A stretch of DNA of 64,000 bases from Prosapia bicincta (GCA_036971475.1 JBAIZL010000376.1:3950001-4014000); one strand, 5' to 3'. Shown: positions 50,406 through 61,081, counted from the first letter of the stretch. Made by a program: numbers and translations. Notes: generated from the letters alone by a model not told the origin.

Positions 50406-53400
50406 ATGTCTTTGCTTAGGAAGTCAGTGATACAATGGAACGTCAACGGTGTTAGGAGTCACATAGAAGAACTTAAAGTACTCGTGCGAGATGTGTACCC
50501 AATGTTTGTATGTCTACAGGAGACACATCTCCACGAATCGCATAATTTCCATTTAAGGGAGTATTCAGTTTTTAGATCGGACTTCGTTACAGAAGATCGA
50601 GCTAGAGGTGGCGTAGCCATCCTAGCCCGTGACTGTATCGATGCTGTTTCTCTAAACTTAATAACTCCTTTACAAGCAGTAGCCGTTCAAACAGCTGTCC
50701 CGTATAAAATCACTGTGTGTTGTGTCTACTTGCCACCACAAGAAAACCTGCATCACAGCGATTTAGTAAATTTGATAAGCCAGTTACCAACTCCGTTCTT
50801 ATTGGTAGGGGATTTTAATGCCCACCATTCGTCTTGGGGATCTCCGACTAGGAACTCTCGAGGTGATATTGTTGAAAGTGTAAGAACGGAACTAGACTTA
50901 TGTCTGCTAAATGACGGCACTCCTACTCATTTAGCAGCATCTACTGGTGGATGGACAGCTGTTGATCTATCGATTTGCAGCCCTCAATTAGCTACTAGAT
51001 GCACATGGTCGGTACTCAATGATTTGTATGGAAGCGACCATGTGCCTATTAAGATCAGTTTATGTGACTCCCAAACCTGTTATGTTCGAAATTCCAGTTG
51101 GATTTTGCGAAAAGCCAACTGGGACTCCTACTCGAATTACCTTGTATCACTTGACATGGATTATCTGACACCCATTGATGAAAATATAGAAAATTTTACA
51201 AAAGCAATTTTAAATGCCGCTGAAAAGACCATTCCGAAAACCTCTGCGCATCCACGCCGACCGCCTGTGCCGTGGTGGAACGATGAATGCACAGAAATCC
51301 TCCGTTTACGACGAAGAGCTCTTAGGAGATTTAAACGACACCCAACGAATGGAAACCTTCAGGAATATAAAATACTCCGTGCGAAAGCACGGAGGATATT
51401 TAGGCTGAGTAGAAAGAACTCTTGGGAACAGTACATTAGCACAATTAGACGAACAACTCCGTCCTCCACAGTGTGGAGGAAACTAAGATCAGTTTGTGGT
51501 ACTTCCATTCCGTTGCCAGCCATTGCGCTGAAGCAACCAGATGGGAGATTAATCACAAACAGTGATGACATTGCTAATGTACTTGGAACATCTTTTTCTA
51601 ACTTTTCTGCTACTACAGCCTATAATAGATTATTCCAGATGTATAAACTGAAGGAAGAAGCAATACCGTTTACTGTTGGGTCGTCTGAGGACTCTCCTTT
51701 AAACACTCCTTTCTCTATAGGGGAATTGGAGTCAGCTCTTGCGTCAACGAAGGATTCTGCACCAGGTCCTGATTCCATTGTGTACTCCATGCTAAAACAT
51801 CTACCATCATCGGCGAAACTTGTCCTCCTTCGCGTATACAATCGTTTATTCGAGGAGCGCTCTTTCCCCGATGCATGGTTAGAATCGACTGTAATTCCTC
51901 TTTTGAAGCCAGGTAAGGACAAAACCAACCCCAGTAGTTACAGGCCTATATCACTTACAAGCGTCTTGTGCAAACTACTGGAGAAGATGGTCAACCGCCG
52001 TCTTGTCTGGTACCTAGAAACCAACAACCTTCTTAGCAACGAACAATGTGGTTTCAGACTAGGACGCTCATCAGTTGACCAATTGGTTTTGTTAGAATCC
52101 GCTATTCAAGATGCCTTTCTCTTGCGTCAAACGCTCGTTGCGGTTTTCTTTGACCTTGAAAAGGCATATGATATGGCATGGAAAAGAGGAATTCTGAACA
52201 CTCTGAAATCATGGAGTATACAAGGGAATATCCTAGCATTCATCGCTAACTTTCTTTCAAACAGATCTTTCCGCGTTCGACTTGGAGGCACGTATTCAAA
52301 CAGCTATACACAAGAGAATGGTGTACCGCAGGGCAGCGTGCTGAGCGTCACGCTGTTTGCCGTTGCAATAAATAGTATCACCAGTAATATACGATCTCCG
52401 GTACACTGTTCCCTTTTTGTGGATGACTTTTGTATATATGTGCCTGCTCGTAGTATGGCAACTGCGGAAAGATCTTTGCAGTTAGCAATATACAGGTTAG
52501 AGGAATGGTCTAAATCTACAGGTTTCAAATTCTCTGCTTCGAAGACACAATGTGTAGCATTTAGTCGTCGTAGGCAACACCAGGAGCCGATCCTTTTTCT
52601 TGACGGGGTTCAGCTTCAAACCACGGATAGTGTTCGATTTCTAGGTCTTTTATTTGATAAAAGACTCTCATGGATCCCACATGTTCGTGATTTGAAGGTG
52701 AGATGCAATAAGAAATTGGATATGTTAAGAGTCCTTAGTGGTACGAATTGGGGAGCAGACAGAACTAGTATGCTTCGATTTTATCGCGCGGTCGTTAGAT
52801 CGCGCATTGATTATGGCTGTCAAGCCTATTCATCCGCACGACCTACAGTTCTGAAAACTCTTGATACCATCCACCACTCTGGACTTAGACTGGCTACTGG
52901 TGCATTTAGAACTAGCCCAATCCCTAGTCTTCTTGTCGAAGCTGGGGAACCTACACTTTCTAGACGACGTCAGATGCTACAAATATCTTACGTTTCTGTT
53001 CTTCGAAGCAAACCCAACCACCCGGCATTTGATATAGTCTATAATAATACGTTAAATCAAGTGTACAATACACGTCAACGTTCGACCGCTCCATTTGGCA
53101 TACGAACATTAAGAATATTGGATGACCTTGAGTTGCAACTTCCAACTATGTTTGAACGACAAATGTGCTATCTACCTCCATGGATAATAAAAACGCCGCA
53201 CTTCGATTTCTCATTGTCCAGTTATATAAAACACGATACTCCTGTTGTGGTCTACCACCAGGAATTTTCATCCATTTATAAATCTCACCAACACAGTGAA
53301 ATTATTTTCACTGATGGATCTAAACTGGACAATGGCGTTGGGTGTGCGTTTTATGCATCTGGTTGTACCTACACGTACGGATTGCCCTCAGCTTGCAGTG

Positions 53401-54101
53401 TTTTCACGGCAGAACTATTTGCTATTTTTAAAGCTTTGACCGTCATTCCATCTCGATCTTCGCATTATCTTTTGTGTTCGGATTCCAAAAGTGCTCTTCA
53501 GGCTCTTCAGGATGTTTTCTCTAACAACCCTTTAGTTGGGGACATTTTGTGTGCTGTACACAGGCTTCAATTGAGGGGTGTGGGGGTAACTTTCTGTTGG
53601 GTTCCTGGACATTGCGGAATACTTGGAAACACAAAAGCGGATGAAGCGGCGAAGAAAGCTACAAGTTTGGTGCCTATTACTCAACTAGTTATGGCATCCG
53701 ATTATGTGTGTTTCGCGAAACATTTATTGCTCGCTGCTTGGAATGACGAGTGGCATACCGTGATTGAGAATAAGCTGAGGGAAATTAAAGATACCGTCCG
53801 TCCATGGAGGTCTTCAATTCGTTCAAAACGTAGGGAGGAAGTGGTGGTTACACGCCTTCGCGTTGGCCACTCGTTTGCAACTCATGGATATTTGATGAGG
53901 CGTGAAGATCCACCAATATGCCAATATTGCGGTGATATCTTCACAATAAAACATATTTTAGTAAACTGTGTTAATGTAAGCAATATTCGTGACCTTTTTA
54001 ATTTAAAAGGGAGTTTAAAGGTGGTGCTAAGGGACGATGCCTCGGCCATTGACCGAGTCATCGCTTTCTTGCACCACTTGAAAATATTTTTTAAAATTTA
54101 A
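50406..54101 (+). CDS. LINE A7 ORF2: endonuclease/reverse transcriptase/RNase H (1231 aa)
   Basis: Open over its full length with the same domain positions as in A2: endonuclease (GDFNAHHSSWGS, YGSDH), RT (FFDLEKAYDMAWKRGIL, FVDD at 671-674), RNase H (FTDGSKLDNG, HCGILGNTKADEAAK) and C-terminal CCHC (CQYCGDIFTIKHILVNC). It differs from the A2 protein at about a dozen or two positions, including MSLLRK at the N-terminus and NNTLNQVYN where A2 has HNTLNQVYN. No disabling change is visible. With the truncated 5' UTR its own promoter may be impaired. Confidence 0.95.
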   Translation: MSLLRKSVIQWNVNGVRSHIEELKVLVRDVYPMFVCLQETHLHESHNFHLREYSVFRSDFVTEDRARGGVAILARDCIDAVSLNLITPLQAVAVQTAVPYKITVCCVYLPPQENLHHSDLVNLISQLPTPFLLVGDFNAHHSSWGSPTRNSRGDIVESVRTELDLCLLNDGTPTHLAASTGGWTAVDLSICSPQLATRCTWSVLNDLYGSDHVPIKISLCDSQTCYVRNSSWILRKANWDSYSNYLVSLDMDYLTPIDENIENFTKAILNAAEKTIPKTSAHPRRPPVPWWNDECTEILRLRRRALRRFKRHPTNGNLQEYKILRAKARRIFRLSRKNSWEQYISTIRRTTPSSTVWRKLRSVCGTSIPLPAIALKQPDGRLITNSDDIANVLGTSFSNFSATTAYNRLFQMYKLKEEAIPFTVGSSEDSPLNTPFSIGELESALASTKDSAPGPDSIVYSMLKHLPSSAKLVLLRVYNRLFEERSFPDAWLESTVIPLLKPGKDKTNPSSYRPISLTSVLCKLLEKMVNRRLVWYLETNNLLSNEQCGFRLGRSSVDQLVLLESAIQDAFLLRQTLVAVFFDLEKAYDMAWKRGILNTLKSWSIQGNILAFIANFLSNRSFRVRLGGTYSNSYTQENGVPQGSVLSVTLFAVAINSITSNIRSPVHCSLFVDDFCIYVPARSMATAERSLQLAIYRLEEWSKSTGFKFSASKTQCVAFSRRRQHQEPILFLDGVQLQTTDSVRFLGLLFDKRLSWIPHVRDLKVRCNKKLDMLRVLSGTNWGADRTSMLRFYRAVVRSRIDYGCQAYSSARPTVLKTLDTIHHSGLRLATGAFRTSPIPSLLVEAGEPTLSRRRQMLQISYVSVLRSKPNHPAFDIVYNNTLNQVYNTRQRSTAPFGIRTLRILDDLELQLPTMFERQMCYLPPWIIKTPHFDFSLSSYIKHDTPVVVYHQEFSSIYKSHQHSEIIFTDGSKLDNGVGCAFYASGCTYTYGLPSACSVFTAELFAIFKALTVIPSRSSHYLLCSDSKSALQALQDVFSNNPLVGDILCAVHRLQLRGVGVTFCWVPGHCGILGNTKADEAAKKATSLVPITQLVMASDYVCFAKHLLLAAWNDEWHTVIENKLREIKDTVRPWRSSIRSKRREEVVVTRLRVGHSFATHGYLMRREDPPICQYCGDIFTIKHILVNCVNVSNIRDLFNLKGSLKVVLRDDASAIDRVIAFLHHLKIFFKI

Positions 54102-54447
54102 TACATAAATATATATATATTTTTTTATACATATAATTCTCTGTTTCTTTTATTTATTTTACTTTAATTTATTTTGTGTTCTTGTTATTGTTATTGAGAT
54201 TCATTTATTGATAAATTGTTACCTATTATTGTTTTACATATTGTTATTATTTATTTACTGTTATATTGTTTTTTGTTGTAATTTTGTTATTTAATATTGT
54301 TATAGATTTATTGTTTGTTATTTATTGTTGTTGTTTTTTGTTTTGGAATTTTTGTTGTATTTAAATTTATTTTGTTTTATTTAAAATATTCGTTGTCCGT
54401 GTTAGATTTAGTTTGGCGATGATAACCACAAATGGTTTTTCGCCAGG

Positions 54448-54503
<56 letters not shown>

Positions 54504-54818
54504 TAAATTTATTTTCTGTTCTTGTTATTGTTATTGAGATTTATTTATTGGTAAATTGTTACCTATTATTGTTTTACATATTATTTATTTACTGTTGTAT
54601 TGTTCTTTGTTGTTATTTTGTTATTTAGTTTTTAAGAATTTTTTCATTGTTATATTGTTGTTTTTTTGTTTTTTATTGTTGGTGTTTTATTTTGTTTTGT
54701 AATTTTTGTTGTATTTATTTATTTGTTTATTTATTAATTTATTTGATTTTATTTAAAACATTGCGTTCTTTGTTAGATTTTGTTTGGCGATGATAACCAC
54801 AATTGGTTTTTCGCCAGG

Positions 54819-54868
<50 letters not shown>

Positions 54869-54870
54869 TG

Positions 54871-55078
54871 TTTTGTAACGAAATTTCTTTTTGTGTTTTC
54901 TCTTCGATTGATAAAGACCACTGTGTGGTTGAAATATATCATTGTTTAAGTGCCTTTATGTGTTACTATTTCAAGACTACAGAGTGGACTCTTACCAAGG
55001 TAAGTCTGTCAGTCTCCTAGTCCAAAAAATCTAAATAATCTTTACCAACCAAAACTAACCTATAAATATATATATATA
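54871..55078. other. Unassigned sequence between A5 and a Penelope fragment
   Basis: It contains CTCTTACCAAGGTAAGTC, a good match to an exon/intron donor (AAG then GTAAGT), at about 54990-55007. A short TA run lies near 55064-55078. A plus-strand open frame runs in from the poly(A) but has no recognised motif. No repeat match was found elsewhere in the window. Confidence 0.3.
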
Positions 55079-55464
55079 TTATGTAAGATTATGTAAGATG
55101 GTACTGTTGTGAAATTTATTAGTGGTCTAAATGGTGTGTTGGGTTTGTGGATTTTAGGTATCCCTGATAATACGGGTGCGCATGGTTTGAATGGGTATAA
55201 TCTTGTGTGGTATTTTAATTTATTGTTATAGTTTAGGGTGTTACGGTGAGTGACTATTAAGTTTTTTATTGTAATAAGGTATTTGTTAGTTGGGTCTGGG
55301 ATTTGTTCGTATTTATTTTCTTTTATGTAGTTAGTCATTGAATCGATATATTTGGTATTTTCTATTATTACTGGAGTATTTGTTTTATCTGATTTTAATA
55401 TTAAGTAGTCGTTGTTTTCTAGTTTTTCTCTGAGTTTTATAATTTCTTTTTTATTAATATATTG
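55079..55464 (-). pseudogene. Penelope-like PLE-1: middle part of ORF, C-terminally truncated
   Basis: On the minus strand from 55464 this reads KKEIIKLREKLENNDYLILK, SDKTNTPVIIEN, then ENKYEQIPDPTNKYLITIKN and HTRLYPFKPCAPVLSGIPKI, ending near SYII at about 55085. It continues the ORF that starts at 62260 and is interrupted by A6, with TATTAATATATTG on both sides of that insertion. The RT catalytic YVDD and the endonuclease are missing from this copy. Confidence 0.85.
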
Positions 55465-55951
55465 CCCCGCAGGGGGGTGCGGACTAGCCGCACCTACGAG
55501 GGATTTGGCGTCCCTCGCGGTACCCTAGCCTAACACTACACCACTCACAAAAACATACACACACACATACACACACCAACACAATCTATACACATTTCAA
55601 CACTTACATCTTCGCTTAGGGAATTTTGACTGGTCAGAACCGTTGCGCGTTGGGAGTGCTGAAAAGTCCAGAGCGTGACAAACTCTGGTCTGGGACGCTG
55701 ATGTGAGCTTGCTCTGCCGAAGACGTAAGCGCGGTTTCTGGTCTACCAGCCGCTTCGGTCCTTGGTCAGGGAGTGTCCGCGGTGCATGGGTGTCGGAGCC
55801 TGTGCACAGTATTACGAGTCCTCGACTGATGCCCATCCAGTCGAGCTAAGGAGAAAAGCTATAGGCCTCAGAGTTCTGAGGATTGGAAATGATCTTAATG
55901 TGATCCAAGGGTGTACCCGTTCCTATAGTCTCGCCCGTAACGCTTGACACG

Positions 55952-57382
55952 ATGGCTGGCAAAACAATATTTATGGATTCCAAAACCACGTCAAATATGA
56001 CTAGTCTGAAGAGGACACGCCAGGATTCTCCTGACGATAGTCAAGATCTGAGTAAAAAGTTGATGGTGGCAACGTCGCAGACATTGCCATCAGCAAAGTA
56101 TTTAGTTGTTTCTAGTGCCGAAGAAGGGAAAGATCTTTCCAAAGTTTCTCCCTTCCTTATTAACAAGGCTATTACTGCTTGTGCTGGAAGCCCAGTAGCC
56201 TCTATTAAGAAACTCAGAAACGGAACACTGTTAGTTGCGACTTCCACCGAGAGACAAACCCGTGCTCTATCTAAAATGACCTCTTTCTTTGACCAGGTCA
56301 AGGTATCTGTGGCTCCCCACAGATCCTTGAATTACTCAAAGGGGGTCATCACATGTAGGGACTTAATGTACATTTCAGTTGATGAAATTAAATCCGAACT
56401 GTCGTCTCAGTTAGTTACGGAGGTTATCCCCATAATGAAAATGGACAAAGGAGAAAAAGTAGCAACAGCGTCTTTTATTGTAACCTTTGGAAAGCCGGAA
56501 ATACCCGAATACTTGCATGCAGGTTATCAAAGGATCTCAGTGAGACCATACGTGGCTAACCCTAGGCGCTGCTTCAAGTGCCAGCGATTTGGGCATATCA
56601 GCTCTACCTGTTCGAAGCAGAACGTATGCGGTATATGTAGCGTCGAAGGCCATGATGATAAGGAATGTGTCAATTCTCCGAAATGCGCCAACTGTGGTGG
56701 TGACCACCCAGCGCGATCCTACAACTGTCCCACGTTCAAGGAAGAGAAAGCTATCCTAGGCATCATGGCGAAAGACAAGCTGTCGTTTCCAGAGGCCAAA
56801 AAACTCTATCGATCAACTCAGCCAAAGACAGACAATAAGACCTATGCCGCTACTCTGACCGCTTCCAAATCGTCCTGTAACAACTGTGCCGAGCTGTCGA
56901 AAAAAATTGAAGTTCTAACTGAACAAGTTTCTCGCCTTTTGTCCATAGTCACGAATGGTCCTCCTACTTTGAATTTAGTACAACCTGCAGCGACGGAAAA
57001 TGATTTACCTCTTGTACCAATCCCTTCCACTGGGGGGATTGGAGCACGAAAGAAGTCATTAAGTGAGCCTTGTGTTTCTGTGCAGAAGATATTATCAACG
57101 GGTAATAAACCTTCTGTGCAGAAGACGTTGGAAAAATCCAAACCACGTAAACCAGTGTTACGTCAGACCACATCGCCTCCGTCGTTACCGGGTATTAAGA
57201 AAAATGCTAACAAAGGAGGGAATGTTAAAACTACCCCTCCTAAACCCAAAACTTCCTCAGATTCCATCCCTGAACGGGTGGATATGGAATCTGAGACATG
57301 TAAGCCTGAGACGTCTAAAAACGTCCCAGGCAAGAAAGGAGAGAGCACCAATGGGTGTCAAATAAACCCTTTGCTAAGCTAA
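55952..57382 (+). CDS. LINE A6 ORF1 (476 aa, N-terminally extended)
   Basis: A 1-bp insertion (GGCAAAACAATATTT instead of GGCAAAAAATATTT) brings the upstream ATG at 55952 into frame. The start can therefore be MAGKTIFMDSK rather than MDSK at 55976; the shorter form is the family norm. The rest has intact CCHC knuckles, the central region (with CAGSPVASIKKL) and the basic proline-rich tail. The ORF ends TAA TAA followed by the ORF2 ATG. Confidence 0.9.
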   Translation: MAGKTIFMDSKTTSNMTSLKRTRQDSPDDSQDLSKKLMVATSQTLPSAKYLVVSSAEEGKDLSKVSPFLINKAITACAGSPVASIKKLRNGTLLVATSTERQTRALSKMTSFFDQVKVSVAPHRSLNYSKGVITCRDLMYISVDEIKSELSSQLVTEVIPIMKMDKGEKVATASFIVTFGKPEIPEYLHAGYQRISVRPYVANPRRCFKCQRFGHISSTCSKQNVCGICSVEGHDDKECVNSPKCANCGGDHPARSYNCPTFKEEKAILGIMAKDKLSFPEAKKLYRSTQPKTDNKTYAATLTASKSSCNNCAELSKKIEVLTEQVSRLLSIVTNGPPTLNLVQPAATENDLPLVPIPSTGGIGARKKSLSEPCVSVQKILSTGNKPSVQKTLEKSKPRKPVLRQTTSPPSLPGIKKNANKGGNVKTTPPKPKTSSDSIPERVDMESETCKPETSKNVPGKKGESTNGCQINPLLS

Positions 57383-57385
57383 TAA

Positions 57386-60300
57386 ATGTCTTTGGTTAGG
57401 AAGTCAGTGATACAATGGAACGTCAACGGTGTTAGGAGTCACATAGAAGAACTTAAAGTACTCGTGCGAGATGTGTACCCAATGTTTGTATGTCTACAGG
57501 AGACACATCTCCACGAATCGCATAATTTCCATTTAAGGGAGTATTCAGTTTTTAGATCGGACTTCGTTACAGAAGATCGAGCTAGAGGTGGCGTAGCCAT
57601 CCTAGCCCGTGACTGTATCGATGCTGTTTCTCTAAACTTAATAACTCCTTTACAAGCAGTAGCCGTTCAAACAGCTGTCCCGTATAAAATCACTGTGTGT
57701 TGTGTCTACTTGCCACCACAAGAAAACCTGCATCACAGTGATTTAGTGAATTTAATAAGCCAGTTACCAACTCCGTTCTTATTGGTAGGGGATTTTAATG
57801 CCCACCATTCGTCTTGGGGATCTCCGACTAGGAACTCTCGAGGTGACCTTGTTGAGAGTGTGAGAACGGAACTGGACTTATATCTGCTAAATGACGGTTC
57901 GCCTACCCATTTAGCAGCATCTACTGGTGGATGGACAGCTGTTGACCTATCGATTTGCAGCCCACAATTAGCTACTAGATGCACATGGTCGGTACTCAAC
58001 GATTTGTATGGTAGCGACCATGTGCCTATTAAGATCAGTTTATGTGACTCCCAACCCTGTTATGCTCGAAATCCCAGTTGGATTTTGCGAAAAGCCAACT
58101 GGGACTCATACTCGAATTACCTTGTATCACTTGACATGGATTATTTGACACCCATTGATGAAAATATAGAAAATATTACGAAAGCAATTTTAAATGCCGC
58201 TGAAAAGACCATTCCGAAAACCTCTACGCATCCACGCCGACCGCCTGTGCCGTGGTGGAACGATGAATGCACAGAAATCCTCCGTTTACGACGAAGAGCT
58301 CTTAGGAGATTTAAACGACACCCAACGAATGGAAACCTTCAGGAATATAAAATACTCCGTGCGAAAGCACGGAGGATATTTAGGCTGAGTAGAAAGAACT
58401 CTTGGGAACAGTACATTAGCACAATTAGACGAACAACTCCGTCCTCCACAGTGTGGAGGAAACTAAGATCAGTTTGTGGTACTTCCATTCCGTTGCCAGC
58501 CATTGCGCTGAAGCAACCAGATGGGAGATTAATCACAAACAGTGATGATATTGCTAATGTACTTGGAACATCTTTTTCTAACTTTTCTGCTACTACAGCC
58601 TATAATAGATTATTCCAGATTTATAAACTGAAGGAAGAAGCAATACCGTTTACTGTTGGGTCGTCTGGGGACTCTCCTTTAAACACTCCTTTCTCTATAG
58701 GGGAATTGGAATCAGCTCTTGCGTCAACGAAGGATTCTGCACCAGGTCCTGATTCCATTGTGTACTCCATGCTAAAACATCTACCATCATCGGCGAAACT
58801 TGTCCTCCTTCGAGTATACAATCGTTTATTCGAGGAGCGCTCTTTCCCCGATGCATGGTTAGAATCGACTGTAATTCCTCTTTTGAAGCCAGGTAAAGAC
58901 AAAACCAATCCCAGTAGTTATAGACCTATATCCCTTACAAGCGTCTTATGCAAACTACTGGAGAAGATGGTCAACCGCCGTCTTGTCTGGTACCTAGAAA
59001 CCAATGACCTTATTTGCAACGAACAGTGCGGTTTCAGGCAAGGACGATCATCCGTTGACCAATTAGTTTTGTTAGAATCCGCTATTCAAGATGCCTTTCT
59101 CTTGCGTCAAACACTCGTTGCTGTTTTCTTCGACCTTGAGAAGGCATACGATATGGCATGGAAAAGAGGAATTCTGAACACTTTAAAATCATGGGGTATA
59201 CAAGGGAATATCCTAGCATTCATCGCTAACTTTCTTTCTAATAGATCTTTCCGCGTTCGACTTGGAGGCACGTATTCAAACAGCTATACACAGGAGAATG
59301 GTGTACCGCAGGGCAGCGTGCTGAGCGTCACGCTATTTGCCGTTGCAATAAATAGTATCATCAGCAATATACGATCTCCGGTACACTGTTCCCTTTTTGT
59401 GGATGACTTTTGTATATATGTGCCTGCTCGTAGCATGGCAACTGCGGAAAGATCTTTGCAGTTAGCAATAGGTAGATTAGAGGAATGGTCAAGAACTACA
59501 GGTTTTAAATTCTCTGCTTCGAAGACCCAGTGTGTAGCATTTAGTCGTCGTAGGCAACACCAGGAGCCGATCCTTTATCTTGACGGGGTTCAGCTTCAAA
59601 CCACGGATAGTGTTCGATTTTTGGGTCTTTTATTTGATAAGAGACTCTCATGGGGTCCACATGTTCGTGATTTGAAGGTGAGATGCAGCAAGAAATTGGA
59701 TATGTTAAGAGTCCTTAGTGGTACGAATTGGGGAGCAGACAGAACTAGTATGCTTCGATTTTATCGCGCAGTCGTTAGATCGCGCATAGATTATGGTTGT
59801 CAAGTCTACTCATCTGCACGACCTACAGTTCTGAAAACTCTTGATACCATCCACCACTCTGGACTTAGACTGGCTACTGGTGCATTTAGAACTAGCCCAA
59901 TCCCTAGTCTTCTTGTCGAAGCTGGGGAACCTGCCCTTTCTAGACGACGTCAGATGCTACAAATATCTTACGTTTCTGTTCTTCGAAGCAAACCCAACCA
60001 CCCGGCATTTGAAATAGTCTTTCATAATAAGCAAAATCAAATGTACAATACACGTCAACGTTCGACCGCTCCATTTGGCATACGAACATTAAGAATATTG
60101 GATGACCTTGAGTTGCAACTTCCAACTATGTTTGAACGACAAATGTGCTATCTACCTCCATGGATAATAAAAACGCCGCACTTCGATTTCTCATTGTCCA
60201 GTTATATAAAACACGATACTCCTGTTGTGGTCTACCACCAGGAATTTTCATCCATTTATAAATCTCACCAACACAGTGAAATTATTTTCACTGATGGATC

Positions 60301-61081
60301 TAAACTGGACAATGGCGTTGGGTGCGCGTTTTATGCATCTGGTTGTACCTACACGTACGGATTGCCCTCAGCTTGCAGTGTTTTCACGGCAGAACTATTT
60401 GCTATTTTTAAAGCTTTGACCGTCATTCAATCACGATCTTCGCATTATCTTTTGTGTTCGGATTCCAAAAGTGCTCTTCAGGCTCTTCAGGATGTTTTCT
60501 CTAACAACCCTTTAGTTGGGGACATTTTGTGTGCTGTACACAGGCTTCAATTGAGGGGTGTGGGGGTAACTTTCTGTTGGGTTCCTGGACATTGCGGAAT
60601 ACTTGGAAACACAAAAGCGGATGAAGCGGCGAAGAAAGCTACAAGTTTGGTGGCTCTTACTCAACTGGTTATGGCATCTGATTATGTGTGTTTCGCGAAA
60701 CAATTATTGCTCGCTGCTTGGAATGACGAGTGGCATACCGTGATTCACAATAAGCTGAGGGAAATTAAAGATACCGTCCGTCCATGGAGGTCTTCAATTC
60801 GTTCAAAACGTAGGGAGGAAGTGGTGGTTACACGCCTTCGCGTTGGCCACTCTTTTGCAACTCATGGATATTTGATGAGGCGTGAAGATCCACCAATATG
60901 CCAATATTGCGGTGATATCTTCACAATAAAACATATTTTGGTAGATTGTGTTAGTGTAGGCAATGTTCGTGCCCTTTTTAATTTAAAAGGGAGTTTGAAG
61001 GTGGTGCTAAGGGACGATGCCTCGGCCATTGACCGAGTCATCGCTTTCTTGCACCACTTGAAAATATTTTTTAAAATTTAA
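57386..61081 (+). CDS. LINE A6 ORF2: endonuclease/reverse transcriptase/RNase H (1231 aa)
   Basis: Open throughout: APE endonuclease (WNVNG, QETHL, GDFNAHHSSWGS, YGSDH), RT (CNEQCGFRQGRSS, FFDLEKAYDMAW, ENGVPQGSVLS, LFVDDFCIY), RNase H (FTDGSKLDNG, TAELFAI, CSDSKSALQ, HCGILGNTKADE) and the C-terminal CCHC. RT residues group it with A3/A5 (ETNDLICNEQ), whereas N-terminal residues QETHLHESH group it with A2/A7. It is a mosaic of the two subgroups. With the full 5' UTR present, A6 and A2 are the best candidates for a currently mobile copy. Confidence 0.95.
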   Translation: MSLVRKSVIQWNVNGVRSHIEELKVLVRDVYPMFVCLQETHLHESHNFHLREYSVFRSDFVTEDRARGGVAILARDCIDAVSLNLITPLQAVAVQTAVPYKITVCCVYLPPQENLHHSDLVNLISQLPTPFLLVGDFNAHHSSWGSPTRNSRGDLVESVRTELDLYLLNDGSPTHLAASTGGWTAVDLSICSPQLATRCTWSVLNDLYGSDHVPIKISLCDSQPCYARNPSWILRKANWDSYSNYLVSLDMDYLTPIDENIENITKAILNAAEKTIPKTSTHPRRPPVPWWNDECTEILRLRRRALRRFKRHPTNGNLQEYKILRAKARRIFRLSRKNSWEQYISTIRRTTPSSTVWRKLRSVCGTSIPLPAIALKQPDGRLITNSDDIANVLGTSFSNFSATTAYNRLFQIYKLKEEAIPFTVGSSGDSPLNTPFSIGELESALASTKDSAPGPDSIVYSMLKHLPSSAKLVLLRVYNRLFEERSFPDAWLESTVIPLLKPGKDKTNPSSYRPISLTSVLCKLLEKMVNRRLVWYLETNDLICNEQCGFRQGRSSVDQLVLLESAIQDAFLLRQTLVAVFFDLEKAYDMAWKRGILNTLKSWGIQGNILAFIANFLSNRSFRVRLGGTYSNSYTQENGVPQGSVLSVTLFAVAINSIISNIRSPVHCSLFVDDFCIYVPARSMATAERSLQLAIGRLEEWSRTTGFKFSASKTQCVAFSRRRQHQEPILYLDGVQLQTTDSVRFLGLLFDKRLSWGPHVRDLKVRCSKKLDMLRVLSGTNWGADRTSMLRFYRAVVRSRIDYGCQVYSSARPTVLKTLDTIHHSGLRLATGAFRTSPIPSLLVEAGEPALSRRRQMLQISYVSVLRSKPNHPAFEIVFHNKQNQMYNTRQRSTAPFGIRTLRILDDLELQLPTMFERQMCYLPPWIIKTPHFDFSLSSYIKHDTPVVVYHQEFSSIYKSHQHSEIIFTDGSKLDNGVGCAFYASGCTYTYGLPSACSVFTAELFAIFKALTVIQSRSSHYLLCSDSKSALQALQDVFSNNPLVGDILCAVHRLQLRGVGVTFCWVPGHCGILGNTKADEAAKKATSLVALTQLVMASDYVCFAKQLLLAAWNDEWHTVIHNKLREIKDTVRPWRSSIRSKRREEVVVTRLRVGHSFATHGYLMRREDPPICQYCGDIFTIKHILVDCVSVGNVRALFNLKGSLKVVLRDDASAIDRVIAFLHHLKIFFKI

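Larger units (their letters stand above)
48516..54498 (+). mobile_element. LINE family A, copy A7: nearly full-length, ORFs intact, nested in A5
   Basis: The 5' end is missing about 45 bp (it begins GGATTTGGCGTCC inside the second 5' hairpin). It ends with the terminal hairpin and about 50 A. The target duplication TTAATTAAATTTA (48503-48515 and 54499-54511) lies in the 3' UTR of A5, which is continuous on both sides. A7 is therefore younger than A5. Confidence 0.95.
42815..54859 (+). mobile_element. LINE family A, copy A5: full-length, split by nested A7
   Basis: It starts CCCCGCAGGGGGGTGCGG and is flanked by TTAATAAATTG at 42804-42814 and 54860-54870. The body runs to 48515 in the 3' UTR, is interrupted by A7 (48516-54498), and continues from 54499 through the terminal hairpin to a poly(A) ending at 54859. 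ORF1 is open; ORF2 has two 2-bp deletions. Confidence 0.95.
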
